Shown: one piece after another, positions 34,055 through 42,264 of the stretch | How the letters are laid out: every line of letters begins with the position of its first letter | How positions within the stretch are numbered: position 1 is the first letter of the stretch | Assembly: GCA_963774075.1 (NCBI GenBank) | Contig: CAVZDP010000009.1 | Span: forward strand, 248,001-312,000 | Reading direction: 5' to 3' | DNA length: 64,000 nucleotides | Origin: JBBQNR01 sp963774075 | GTDB taxonomy: Bacteria; Actinomycetota; Thermoleophilia; Solirubrobacterales; JBBDJG01 | The notes under the pieces: generated by a model | Told to the model about the DNA's origin: nothing | What the model saw: the letters and a program-made list of their open reading frames with translations, nothing else | Databases searched by the model: none | Translations under genes and position numbers: made by a program

Positions 34055-37000
34055 ATGACGAGGCGGCTCGCGCTGTTCGCAGCCGCGCTCTTTCTCGTTG
34101 CGCTGCTGGGCGCTTTCGGCCCGCTGGCGGCCAAGGCTGCGGCGTACGACCTGTCCCTTAGCAAGAACCCCGACCGCTCGGCGCCAACCTTGCTGGGCGG
34201 CCAGACGGTGAGCGGGAACGCGTACGTGTTCGTCTCGCCCGTGGCCGGGGTGACGCAGGTGCGCTTCTGGCTCGACAACCCGGCACGCACCGGCACTCCG
34301 CTCAAGACCGAGGGCAGCGCTCCGTGGGATTTCGCCGGCACGGCGAGCGACGCCGCTAAGTCGGCGCTGCCGTACGACACCCGGCGGCTGGCGAACGGCC
34401 AGCACACGATCTCGGCAGCGGTGACCAAGAGCGCCGGCGGGGTGGATGTCCTGAACGCCACTTTCACCGTCGACAACTCCTTCACGCCACCTCCGCCGGA
34501 CGGCTGCTCGCCCGCGCCGTGCACGTTCTCGCTTCAGCTCAGCCTCTCGCCGACGCGATCCAGCCCGGCGCCGCTCGCGGGCAAGACCGTGAGCAACTCC
34601 ATGTACGTGTTCACGTCGCCCGCATCGGGCACGACCCGCGTGCGCTTCTTTGTCGACGACCCCGGCCGCACGGGCACGCCCTTCAGGGTGGAGACCGGGG
34701 CTCCCTGGGACCTCGCCGGCGGCAACGCCGACGGCACCGCGCGTCCGTACGACACCAAGCTGCTCTCCAATGCCCAGCATCAGATCACCGCCGAGGTGAC
34801 CAAGACCGGCGGCGCGCTCGAGATCGTCACTGCCACGTTCCGGGTCGAGAACACGACGACGCCTCCACCTCCGCCGCCGCCTCCGACCGACTCTCTCCAG
34901 CTCAGCGCGGCGCCCGATCGCTCGGGAGCATCCGCGCTCAGCGGCAAGACCGTCAACGGCGACGTGTACGTCTTCGTTCCCGCGGCGTCGGGGATCACCA
35001 GGGTCGACTTCCACCTCGACGACCCGCAGCGAACGGGCACCCCGATCAGGGTCGAGACCGGCGCGCCCTGGGACTTCGCGGGCGGCAACGCGGACGGCAC
35101 CGCCAAGCCCTACTCGACGACGAACATCGCGAACGGCTCGCACTCGATCACCGCGGCCGTCACGCGCAGTTCCGGCACGACCGTCACCACGGCCAGCTTC
35201 ACCGTCCAGAACGCAGCCCCGGGCAGGTGCGCGCTCGTTCCGTGCTCGGAGGTCAAGGTGCGGGCGCCCTACACGCTCGATTGGAGCGAGGACCACCGTG
35301 GGATCAAGGACTCGGCCGGCGCCGGGACTGGCTTCACGTGGCTCGACAAGCCGAGTGCCGGCACCGGCTACATCCCGTCGAACCTCACGATCTCCGGGGG
35401 CAGGCTGAACGTCAGGACGACGAAGGGGCTCGCGCTTCGCACCGTCAACTCGCAGGACAACTCGCTCGCGGTCGGGATCGATGCGCCGAGCGCTCAGAAC
35501 CTGATCACGGCGCGGCTCACCAGCCCGCCCGCCGCCACGGGCAACTACGAGCAGGCGGGCGTGTGGTTCGGCAACGACGAGAAGAACTACGTGAAGGCCG
35601 TCGTGATCTCGACTCCGACCGGGACCAAGGTCCAGCTCTACGCGGAGGTCGCCGACGTGGAGCAGAACTCCACGTATTCGAGCGCTCTGAGCGCCTCGCC
35701 TCAGTCAGTCGACGTCAGCCTGCTGGCGAACCCGAGCGACCGCACGGTCACCGCCAAGTACAGGGTCGGAAGCGAACCGGAGACGACGCTGGGCACCTTC
35801 ACGGGCCCCGGCGAGTTCTTCAGCTTCGACGCGGCAGGGATCGATCCGGAGATCGGCACCCGCTCCTTCGCGGGCATCCTCGCCAGCCACCGCAACGGGG
35901 CAACCGCGCAGACCTACGCGTTCGACGACTTCTCCGTGACGGCGCAGGCGGCGCCCCCACCGGCCGGCGACCTCTCCTTCAGCACGAGCTCGTTCCCGAT
36001 CTCGTCGCCCACCTCGATGGCGTGGGGCCCGGACAACCGCCTCTACGTGAGCGAGATGTTCGGCAAGATCCACGCGATCTCGTTCAACGCGAGCGGCGGG
36101 GTGGCCGCGGACCAGGTGATCTCGACACTAGGGAGCAGGCTCACGCTCGGGATCACCGTCGACCCCCTGTCGACGCCCAGCGACGTGATCCTCTGGGCGT
36201 CGCACTCGAACCCGTCGACCGGGAGCGGCCAGCCCAACGCGGGGATCGTGTCGCGGCTCTCGGGGCCTTCGCTCGCGACCCGGCAGGACGTGATCACGGG
36301 ACTGCCTCGCGCGATCGCCAACCACGCCACCAACTCGATCCACTTCGGGCCGGACGGCAAGCTTTACCTGGCGCAGGGCGGGAACACCGGAGCCGGCGCG
36401 CCGAACACCGCCAACACCGAGTTCGGCACGATGGCGGAGCAGCCGCTCTCGGCCGCCCTGCTCGTGGCGGACGTGCGCAACTCGAGCTTCGACGGCTCCT
36501 GCCACAACGCGTCCGACATCTTCGGGCCGCCCCCGTGCGACGTGCAGACGTACGCGACGGGGCTGCGCAACACCTACGACTTCGTCTTCCACTCGAACGG
36601 CAGCATCTACGGCCCCGACAACGGGCTCGGCGTCACCGGCACCTTCCCGCCGCGCCCGACCGCGCCCTGCCTCGGCAACGCAGACACGAGGGCCTGGAAC
36701 CAGGGCGGCCAAAACCCGGGCGAGCAGCCCGACCCGCTCAACAGGATCGTGCAGGGCAGGTACTACGGGCACCCGAACCCGCGCCGCGACGAGTGCGTGT
36801 TCAAGGACGGGAGCTTCCAGGGTGTGTCGGCACCGGCCAACTACACACCGCCGTTGGCGAACCTCGGCGCCCACCGGTCGGCCAACGGGACAATCGAGTA
36901 CACCGGTGAGGCGTTCTGCGGCGACCTCGAGGGCGACCTGTTGATCGCCAACTACTCGGTCGGCGACAACCTGACGCGCGTGCGGCTCTCCTCCGACGGG

Positions 37001-38032
37001 CTCTCGGTCGCAAGCATGACGAGCCTCGTCGGCGGCTTCAGCGATCCGCTGCCCGTCGCCCAGAGCCCCGACGGCAGGATCTTCGTGGGCGAGCTCGGCC
37101 TGAGCCGCGTGAGCGCCCTGACTCCCACCGACATCGGCTGCTGGGGCGCGAAGAAGCCACATCCGGCGCAGATCCTCGACGCCGGCGGGGCGGCGCTCGG
37201 CGGCAAGCTCTACGTCGTCGGCGGCAAGACCGCCTCGGCTCACCGCAGCACGGTGGACGTGTACGACCCGGCCGGCGACACGTGGACCACGGTCGCCAAC
37301 CTGCCCGGCCCGGCGGTCGAGAATCCGGCCGTGACCACGCTCGACGGCAAGCTCTACGTCTTCGGCGGCTCGGCCGCGGCGTTCTCGGGCGCCGTCACGA
37401 ACGCCGCCGCGTTCGATCCAGCGACCGGCGCGTGGACCGCGCTGCCGCCGATGCCGACTGCGCGCGGGGGCGTGACCGCTCAGGCGATCGGAAGCAAGAT
37501 CTACGTGATCGGCGGGATGGACGGCACGGGGGCGTCGCTGACCACGGTGGAGGTGTTCGACGCCGCGACCGGCGCGTGGAGCGCCGGGCCGCCGCTTGGC
37601 ACTCGGCGCGACAACCCAGCCTCCGCTGCGCTCGGCGGGAAGATCTACGTCTTCGGTGGGCGCACGCGCAACGCCGACGGCTCCTCTCCGGCCGCGACGC
37701 TCAACACCGTGGAGGCCCTGGACCCGGGCGCGGGCACGTGGAGCCCGCGCGCGTCCATGCCCACGGGCCGGCGCACGATGGCGGTCGGGCTGCTCAACGG
37801 CCGCGTGCAGCTCATGGGCGGCGAGGTCACGTCGGGCGGCGGCGCGTTCCCGCAGAACGAGGAGTACGACGCCGCGACCAACAGCTGGCGCGCGCTGAAG
37901 CCGATGCTGACCCCGCGCCACGGCGCGGCCGCCGGCACGATCGGCAGCCGGGTCTACGTGGCGGGCGGCGGCCCGACGGGCGGCTTCGCGCTCTCGAACG
38001 CCAACGAGGCGTTCTCGTTCGGCATTCCGTAG
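34055..38032 (+). CDS. Large secreted protein: three Ig-like repeats, ConA-like, glucose-dehydrogenase-like propeller, Kelch propeller
   Basis: Exported multidomain protein of unknown function, 1325 residues from ATG 34055. In-frame starts at TTG 33995 and ATG 34016 would only lengthen the N-region. The signal peptide is LALFAAALFLVALLGAFGPLAAKAAA. Next are three homologous repeats of about 110 residues (about 34145-34484, 34525-34855, 34885-35215) with shared core RTGTPxxxETGAPWDxAGGNADGT, separated by Pro-rich linkers. A ConA/laminin-G-like domain follows (about 35260-35945). Then comes a beta-propeller with soluble glucose/sorbosone-dehydrogenase-like features (MAWGPDNRLYVSEMFGKIHAI, IHFGPDGKLYLAQGGN). 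The C-terminus is a Kelch propeller of about five blades (GGKLYVVGGKT, DGKLYVFGGSA, GSKIYVIGGMD, GGKIYVFGGRT). It probably binds surface glycans; catalysis is uncertain. Confidence 0.88.
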   Translation: MTRRLALFAAALFLVALLGAFGPLAAKAAAYDLSLSKNPDRSAPTLLGGQTVSGNAYVFVSPVAGVTQVRFWLDNPARTGTPLKTEGSAPWDFAGTASDAAKSALPYDTRRLANGQHTISAAVTKSAGGVDVLNATFTVDNSFTPPPPDGCSPAPCTFSLQLSLSPTRSSPAPLAGKTVSNSMYVFTSPASGTTRVRFFVDDPGRTGTPFRVETGAPWDLAGGNADGTARPYDTKLLSNAQHQITAEVTKTGGALEIVTATFRVENTTTPPPPPPPPTDSLQLSAAPDRSGASALSGKTVNGDVYVFVPAASGITRVDFHLDDPQRTGTPIRVETGAPWDFAGGNADGTAKPYSTTNIANGSHSITAAVTRSSGTTVTTASFTVQNAAPGRCALVPCSEVKVRAPYTLDWSEDHRGIKDSAGAGTGFTWLDKPSAGTGYIPSNLTISGGRLNVRTTKGLALRTVNSQDNSLAVGIDAPSAQNLITARLTSPPAATGNYEQAGVWFGNDEKNYVKAVVISTPTGTKVQLYAEVADVEQNSTYSSALSASPQSVDVSLLANPSDRTVTAKYRVGSEPETTLGTFTGPGEFFSFDAAGIDPEIGTRSFAGILASHRNGATAQTYAFDDFSVTAQAAPPPAGDLSFSTSSFPISSPTSMAWGPDNRLYVSEMFGKIHAISFNASGGVAADQVISTLGSRLTLGITVDPLSTPSDVILWASHSNPSTGSGQPNAGIVSRLSGPSLATRQDVITGLPRAIANHATNSIHFGPDGKLYLAQGGNTGAGAPNTANTEFGTMAEQPLSAALLVADVRNSSFDGSCHNASDIFGPPPCDVQTYATGLRNTYDFVFHSNGSIYGPDNGLGVTGTFPPRPTAPCLGNADTRAWNQGGQNPGEQPDPLNRIVQGRYYGHPNPRRDECVFKDGSFQGVSAPANYTPPLANLGAHRSANGTIEYTGEAFCGDLEGDLLIANYSVGDNLTRVRLSSDGLSVASMTSLVGGFSDPLPVAQSPDGRIFVGELGLSRVSALTPTDIGCWGAKKPHPAQILDAGGAALGGKLYVVGGKTASAHRSTVDVYDPAGDTWTTVANLPGPAVENPAVTTLDGKLYVFGGSAAAFSGAVTNAAAFDPATGAWTALPPMPTARGGVTAQAIGSKIYVIGGMDGTGASLTTVEVFDAATGAWSAGPPLGTRRDNPASAALGGKIYVFGGRTRNADGSSPAATLNTVEALDPGAGTWSPRASMPTGRRTMAVGLLNGRVQLMGGEVTSGGGAFPQNEEYDAATNSWRALKPMLTPRHGAAAGTIGSRVYVAGGGPTGGFALSNANEAFSFGIP
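34145..35215 (+). repeat. Three tandem ~110-residue coding repeats
   Basis: Copies at about 34145-34484, 34525-34855 and 34885-35215 encode the same beta-sandwich-like unit (YVFxxPxxGxTxVRFxxDDPxRTGTP followed by a second conserved half). Copies 2 and 3 are closest to each other (both ETGAPWDxAGGNADGTAxPY), indicating internal duplication after the first copy diverged. Confidence 0.75.
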
Positions 38033-38094
38033 CGCAGCCGAGGCCTCCCGCGCCTACGCGGTCCCTCCAACCCTATGAATAGAATGCCCACCCC

Positions 38095-38607
38095 TTGGAC
38101 GTCCTCTGGGCACTACTTCTCATCGGGGTGGCCATCTTCGTCGGCGGCATCCTGCTGCGGCGGGTGCCCGCCGCGTGGCTGGGAATAGGCGCGGTGCTCG
38201 TCGTCTTCGGCCTCGGCATCCCGGCGCTCGTGATCGACGACAACCGCTCCGAGACGGCCGGCGGCTCGGGCTCCTCGGAGGAGGCGGCCGGCGGGGGAGG
38301 CGAAGCCGCTGCGCCCTCCGGCGAGGGCGAGCAGGCCTCTGGCGGTGGCGGCGGCGGCGCCAACGCGGACCTCGAGGAAGGCAAGCTGATCTTCACGCAG
38401 TCCTGCGGCACCTGCCACGTGCTCCAGGACGCCGGCACCTCCGGGCAGGTCGGACCGCCGCTCGACCAGCTCGAGCCGAACGAGGCGCGCGTGCTGGCCG
38501 CGATCAAGAACGGGGGCTCCGGGAGCGGCACGATGCCGGCGAACATCGTGACCGGCAAGGAGGCCCAGCAGGTCTCCGAGTACGTCGCCTCCGTAGCCGG
38601 GAAGTAG
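38095..38607 (+). CDS. Membrane-anchored c-type cytochrome
   Basis: Single-haem cytochrome c on the outer face of the membrane, presumably an electron carrier. TTG 38095; 170 residues. Two membrane helices (about 2-20 and 26-47) are followed by a Gly/Ser/Ala/Glu-rich flexible linker (50-90). The cytochrome domain has CGTCH at 104-108, PPLDQLEPN, and a likely axial Met147 in SGTMPANIVTG. A -10-like TAGAAT (38080-38085) ends nine bases before the start, so the mRNA may be leaderless. No oxidase or dehydrogenase partner is adjacent. Confidence 0.9.
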   Translation: MDVLWALLLIGVAIFVGGILLRRVPAAWLGIGAVLVVFGLGIPALVIDDNRSETAGGSGSSEEAAGGGGEAAAPSGEGEQASGGGGGGANADLEEGKLIFTQSCGTCHVLQDAGTSGQVGPPLDQLEPNEARVLAAIKNGGSGSGTMPANIVTGKEAQQVSEYVASVAGK

Positions 38608-38641
38608 CTCCCACGAGGCGGGGCCCCGCAGGGGAGGCCGC

Positions 38642-39352
38642 GTGAGGCTCGCTCGTTACATCGCCCACTGCGGCGTCGCGTCACGGCGCCACGCCGAGCG
38701 GCTGGTCACGTCGGGTCGCGTCACCGTCGACGGCGAGCGCGTCACGGACCCCGCGCGCGACGTCGACGAGCACAACAACGTGGAGGTGGAGGGGCGCCGC
38801 ATCCATCCCGAGGCTCTCGAGCACCATGCCGTGAACAAGCCGGTGGGAGTCGTTTCCACGGCGCACGACCCGGAGGGGCGGCCGAAGGTGGTCGACCTGG
38901 TTCCGTCGCCGGCGCGCCTCTATCCGGTCGGTCGCCTCGACGTCGTCTCGAGCGGTCTCCTGATCCTGACCAACGACGGCGAGCTCGCGAACCGGCTCAC
39001 GCACCCGAGCTTCGAGGTGGAGAAGGCCTACCGCGCACGGGTGGAAGGGGAGGTGGCAGACGAGGCTCTGCGCGCCCTGCGCGTCGGGATCGAGCTGGAG
39101 GACGGCCGCACGTCGCCGGCCCAGGTGCACGTCCTGCGAAGCGGCGGTGAGACGACCGAGCTCGAGATCGTCATCCACGAGGGGCGAAAGCGGCAGGTGC
39201 GGCGCATGTTCGAGGCGGTCGGCCATCCGGTGCTGGGGCTCGAGCGCGTGCGCTTCGGACCGATCGAGCTGGGGCGCCTCGCGCCGGGGGACTCGCGGCC
39301 GCTGACGCCCGCGGAGGTTGAGGACCTGCGGCGGGCTGGAGATTCAAGCTAG
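38642..39352 (+). CDS. rluB: 23S rRNA pseudouridine synthase, RluB/RsuA family
   Basis: Isomerises a uridine in 23S rRNA (by family, U2605-type). GTG 38642; 236 residues. The N-terminal S4 RNA-binding domain is RLARYIAHCGVASRRHAERLVTSGRV; the catalytic motif is GRLDVVSSGLLILTNDG with D100; then FEVEKAYRARVEG and HEGRKRQVRRMFEAVGHPV. In many Actinobacteria this gene follows scpB and precedes cmk-der; here each junction has been expanded. Confidence 0.95.
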   Translation: MRLARYIAHCGVASRRHAERLVTSGRVTVDGERVTDPARDVDEHNNVEVEGRRIHPEALEHHAVNKPVGVVSTAHDPEGRPKVVDLVPSPARLYPVGRLDVVSSGLLILTNDGELANRLTHPSFEVEKAYRARVEGEVADEALRALRVGIELEDGRTSPAQVHVLRSGGETTELEIVIHEGRKRQVRRMFEAVGHPVLGLERVRFGPIELGRLAPGDSRPLTPAEVEDLRRAGDSS

Positions 39353-39375
39353 CTGGCCTGCGAGAATCCGCGCCC

Positions 39376-39762
39376 GTGCCGGCCGAGGGCGACAACAGCA
39401 GGCTGCACGCGCTGCGTGGCGCGATCTCCGTCGAGCGCAACGACCGCGAGGCGATCCTCTCGGCGACCCGGGAGCTGATGACGGAGCTGGTGGAGCGAAA
39501 CCGCATCTCGCCGGAGCAGATGGTGAGCTGCATCTTCAGCGCCACTGACGATCTCGATGCAGAGTTCCCTGCCGTGGCGGCCCGTGACCTCGGCCTCGAC
39601 CGAGTACCGCTGCTGTGCGCCCGTGAGATCGGCGTCCCCGGCGCGCTGGAACGCGTGATTCGCGTGCTGCTTCACTACTACGCCGACGACCAGCACGTCG
39701 CGCAGCACGTCTACCTCGGCGAGGCGAGAAGGCTGCGCGAGGACCTCGACGCGGCTCAATGA
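39376..39762 (+). CDS. aroH: Chorismate mutase, AroH (trimeric) class
   Basis: Converts chorismate to prephenate, entry to Phe and Tyr. GTG 39376; 128 residues, the full length of monofunctional AroH enzymes. LRGAISVERNDREAIL carries the first active-site Arg (R14). SCIFSATDDLDAEFPAVAAR, VPLLCAREIGVPGALERVIRVLL (catalytic Glu and second Arg) and the C-terminal HVYLGEARRLREDL match the family. First gene of the aromatic cluster. Confidence 0.94.
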   Translation: MPAEGDNSRLHALRGAISVERNDREAILSATRELMTELVERNRISPEQMVSCIFSATDDLDAEFPAVAARDLGLDRVPLLCAREIGVPGALERVIRVLLHYYADDQHVAQHVYLGEARRLREDLDAAQ

Positions 39763-39800
39763 CCCTCTGACTCCGCGCTCGACGCCGTAACCTGACCCGC

Positions 39801-40916
39801 ATGCCGATCACCTTCGCCGAAAAGCTCGCTCGCATCCCGCACTACGAGGCCGGCACCGACAGCGTCGCCGGGGCGGCCCGCGAGTCGGCCACCGACGTGG
39901 CGCAGCTGGCTTCCAACGAGTCGCCCTACCGGCCTGTGGACGAGGTCGTCGAGGCCGTGCGCGAGGCGGCGTCCGGGGTCAACCGCTATCCCGACCCGGC
40001 TGCTCGCGCGCTCCGCGCCGGGATCGCCGACCGCTACGACTTCCCCGTCTCGCGGATCGCCGTGGGGAACGGCTCCTGCGAGATCCTGCTCGCCGCCGCG
40101 GAGGCGCTGCTCGAGCCGGGCTCGGAGGTCGTGTACGCGTGGCCGTCGTTCTCGATGTATCCGCACCTGGCGGCGATCACCGGCGCCGACGAGGTGCGGG
40201 TGCCGCTGGGGCGCGGCGACGTGCACGACCTCGAAGCGATCAGGCTTGCGATCACCGACCGCACCAGGATGGCGCTCGTGTGCAACCCGAACAACCCCAC
40301 CGGCACTCATGTGGCGAGCGGCGCGATCGAGGAGTTCCTCGCGGCGGTGCCGTCGCGGGTCCTGGTCGTGCTCGACGAGGCATACATCGAGTTCCAGCTC
40401 GCGGAGGATCCGGACACGACGCTGGCGCTGCTCGAGCGCTTTCCGAACGTCGTCCTCCTGCGGACGTTCTCCAAGGTCTATGGCCTGGCGGGGCTGCGCG
40501 TCGGCTACGCCCTCGGCTCGGAGGACTTCCACGTCGCGGTCGACCGCGTACGCCAGCCGTTCGCGGTCAACCGCCTCGCCCAGGCCGCGGCCACCGAGGC
40601 GCTTCGCCACCAGGACGACGTCGCCCGGCGAGTCGAGCGCAACGCGGTCGAGCGGCTGTGGGTCGCCGAGCAGCTGGCCGAGGTGGGGCTCACCGGTCCC
40701 GAGAGCCAGGCGAACTTCTTCTGGCTTCCGCTCGGAGACCTGGATGAGGCCGAGGTCGTGAGCGCGTTGCACCGCCGCGGCGTGGCGGTGAGGGCGGGGA
40801 CGGCTCTCGGCGGGCCTGGTCACCTGCGCGTCAGCTACGGAACGCGCGCCGAGAACGAGCGCTTCGTCGTAGCGATGCGCGAGATCGCCCTCACGCCTCC
40901 AGCCGGCGCCGCTTGA
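39801..40916 (+). CDS. hisC: HisC-type aminotransferase, probably aromatic or histidinol-phosphate
   Basis: PLP aminotransferase of class I/II, HisC-like. ATG 39801; 371 residues. LASNESPYRP, VGNGSCEILLAA, NPNNPTGTH, LDEAYIEFQ, and the PLP lysine K225 in TFSKVYGLAGLRVGYALG. Surrounded by chorismate mutase, DAHP synthase and prephenate dehydrogenase and by no his gene, so transamination of prephenate, phenylpyruvate or hydroxyphenylpyruvate is more likely than histidine synthesis. That is context inference; the sequence alone cannot separate the roles. Confidence 0.88.
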   Translation: MPITFAEKLARIPHYEAGTDSVAGAARESATDVAQLASNESPYRPVDEVVEAVREAASGVNRYPDPAARALRAGIADRYDFPVSRIAVGNGSCEILLAAAEALLEPGSEVVYAWPSFSMYPHLAAITGADEVRVPLGRGDVHDLEAIRLAITDRTRMALVCNPNNPTGTHVASGAIEEFLAAVPSRVLVVLDEAYIEFQLAEDPDTTLALLERFPNVVLLRTFSKVYGLAGLRVGYALGSEDFHVAVDRVRQPFAVNRLAQAAATEALRHQDDVARRVERNAVERLWVAEQLAEVGLTGPESQANFFWLPLGDLDEAEVVSALHRRGVAVRAGTALGGPGHLRVSYGTRAENERFVVAMREIALTPPAGAA

Positions 40917-40937
40917 CATCCAGCGCCCGCGCCACGG

Positions 40938-40966
40938 TGGACGCGCTCCGAGATTCCTGCTACAAA
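40938..40966 (+). promoter_or_regulatory. Candidate promoter of the aromatic leader/operon
   Basis: TGGACG (40938-40943), a 17-bp spacer, TACAAA (40961-40966); each hexamer matches consensus at four of six positions. Transcription would start near 40973, just before the leader peptide's ribosome binding site at 40980. A perfect TTGACA at 40913-40918 across the hisC stop has no partner -10. Confidence 0.45.
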
Positions 40967-40992
40967 GTGCCACAAGCATGGAGAAGGCGAGC

Positions 40993-41070
40993 ATGCCATC
41001 CGCTCTCGAGAACGCCCGTTCGACGGGCCCGCGGTCGTGCGCCTTCTTTTATTCCTGGCGATTTAGCTAG
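40993..41070 (+). CDS. Aromatic-rich leader peptide (probable attenuator) upstream of DAHP synthase
   Basis: A 25-residue ORF, ATG 40993 to TAG 41070, preceded by GGAGAAGG (40980-40987) at a normal spacing. Its C-terminal end reads AFFYSWRFS: Phe18, Phe19, Tyr20, Trp22 and Phe24, so five of the last eight residues are aromatic and all three aromatic amino acids are represented. The rest of the peptide contains none. It lies in the 291-bp gap between hisC and DAHP synthase, and its stop codon abuts an 11-bp RNA stem. This is the classical design of a ribosome-stalling leader peptide: scarcity of a charged aromatic tRNA would stall translation at these codons and change downstream folding. Too short for ordinary gene calling. 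Confidence 0.8.
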   Translation: MPSALENARSTGPRSCAFFYSWRFS

Positions 41071-41156
41071 GCACTCGGCCAGCCCGCTTAGCGAACCAAG
41101 TTCCCCGGTCGAGTGCCGTTCCAGCGAACCCCCCTGTGGCGGGGGCGTAGCCGCCA
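41014..41156 (+). promoter_or_regulatory. Attenuator-like RNA hairpins after/within the leader peptide
   Basis: Four possible stems. GCCCG/CGGGC (41014-41018 with 41024-41028) lies inside the leader ORF. GGCACTCGGCC (41070-41080) pairs with GGTCGAGTGCC (41107-41117), 11 pairs including one G-U, and begins on the leader stop codon. Downstream, CCCCC/GGGGG (41130-41134 with 41141-41145) and TGGCGG/CCGCCA (41137-41142 with 41151-41156) use the same G-rich strand and exclude each other. A ribosome at the leader stop would cover the left arm of the 11-bp stem; one stalled on the aromatic codons would leave it free. No U-run follows, so the output could be Rho-dependent termination or masking of the DAHP synthase start. 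Confidence 0.6.
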
Positions 41157-41210
41157 TGACAGGAGCAAGGCATCTGACGTAGAAAAGTAGGCTGGGACAA
41201 GGAGCTTTTG

Positions 41211-42245
41211 ATGATGATCGTGATGAAAGAGGGCGCGACCAAGGACCAGGTCGACGCCGTCGTGGAGCGAGTCGAGTCCGTGGGAGCGGCCGCCCACGTC
41301 TCCGAGGGAGAGGTCCTGACCGTCGTCGGCGCGATCGGCGACCGCGAGCGGATCGCGAACCTGGACCTGGCCGGCACCGCCGGCGTGGACAGGGTCGTGC
41401 CGATCTCCAAGCCGTACAAGCTGGCCTCCCGGCAGTTCAAGCACGGGGAGTCGACCGTAGTCGAGGTCGACGGGCGCCGCGTGGGCGGCACCAGCTTCTC
41501 GATGATCGCGGGCCCGTGCACCGTGGAGAGTCGCGAGCAGCTCCTCTCGACCGCCGAGGCGGTCAGGGACGGAGGCGGCTCGATGCTGCGCGGCGGCGCT
41601 TACAAGCCTCGCACCTCGCCCTACAGCTTCCAGGGACTCGGCGACGAGGGCCTGCGGCTGTTGAAGGAGGCCAAGGAGGAGACCGGCCTTCCGATCGTGA
41701 CCGAGGTGATGGACGCGCGCGACCTAGAGCCCGTGCTCGAGGTGGCGGACGTGATCCAGGTGGGCGCGCGGAACATGCAGAACTACTCGCTGCTCGCCGA
41801 GATCGGGCGCTCCGGCCGACCGGTGCTTCTCAAGCGCGGGCTGGCGGCCCAGATAGAGGAGCTGCTGATGGCAGCGGAGTACGTGCTCAAGGAGGGCAAC
41901 GACCAGGTGCTCCTGTGCGAGCGCGGCATCCGCACGTTCGAGACGGCTACGCGCTTCACACTCGACATCATGGCCATTCCGGTTCTGAAGGAGCTCTCGC
42001 ACCTGCCGGTGGTCGTGGACCCGAGCCACGCGGCTGGGCGCCGCGACCTCGTGTTGCCGCTGTCGCTCGCGGCTGCGGCGGCCGGCGCGGACGGGATCAT
42101 CGTCGAGGTGCACCACGACCCCGATGCCGCCATCTGCGACGGCCCGCAGGCGGTGCCCGCGGACCAGTTCGCGGCCTACGTCGATCAGGTGCAGCGCGTG
42201 GCGGAGATCGTGGGCAAGGAAATATCGAGATCGGAATTCGCCTAG
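41211..42245 (+). CDS. aroF: DAHP synthase (3-deoxy-7-phosphoheptulonate synthase) with ferredoxin-like regulatory domain
   Basis: First step of the shikimate pathway: PEP plus erythrose 4-phosphate. Starts in tandem at TTG 41208, ATG 41211, ATG 41214; I use 41211 with AAGGAG (41199-41204) upstream; 344 residues. The N-terminal ferredoxin-like domain (about 1-75, MIVMKEGATKDQVDAVVERVE) is the allosteric module of the AroF/type I-beta class known from Thermotoga and Bacillus. The barrel has MIAGPCTVESREQLL, RGGAYKPRTSPYSFQG, EVMDARDLEPVLEVADVIQVGARNMQNY, VLLKRGL, CERGIRTFET, and VVVDPSHAAGRRDLV. Likely controlled by both feedback and the leader peptide. Confidence 0.96.
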   Translation: MMIVMKEGATKDQVDAVVERVESVGAAAHVSEGEVLTVVGAIGDRERIANLDLAGTAGVDRVVPISKPYKLASRQFKHGESTVVEVDGRRVGGTSFSMIAGPCTVESREQLLSTAEAVRDGGGSMLRGGAYKPRTSPYSFQGLGDEGLRLLKEAKEETGLPIVTEVMDARDLEPVLEVADVIQVGARNMQNYSLLAEIGRSGRPVLLKRGLAAQIEELLMAAEYVLKEGNDQVLLCERGIRTFETATRFTLDIMAIPVLKELSHLPVVVDPSHAAGRRDLVLPLSLAAAAAGADGIIVEVHHDPDAAICDGPQAVPADQFAAYVDQVQRVAEIVGKEISRSEFA

Positions 42246-42264
42246 AGCTTCTCGGCCCGCGCAC

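Noticed and set aside
40913..40918. Perfect TTGACA at the hisC stop as the aromatic operon promoter
   Set aside because: No acceptable -10 hexamer lies 15-19 bp downstream; the weaker TGGACG-N17-TACAAA fits better.
41014..41028. tRNA T-arm-like GCCCG-TTCGA-CGGGC
   Set aside because: No acceptor, D or anticodon arms around it and the loop has five bases; it lies inside the leader peptide ORF.
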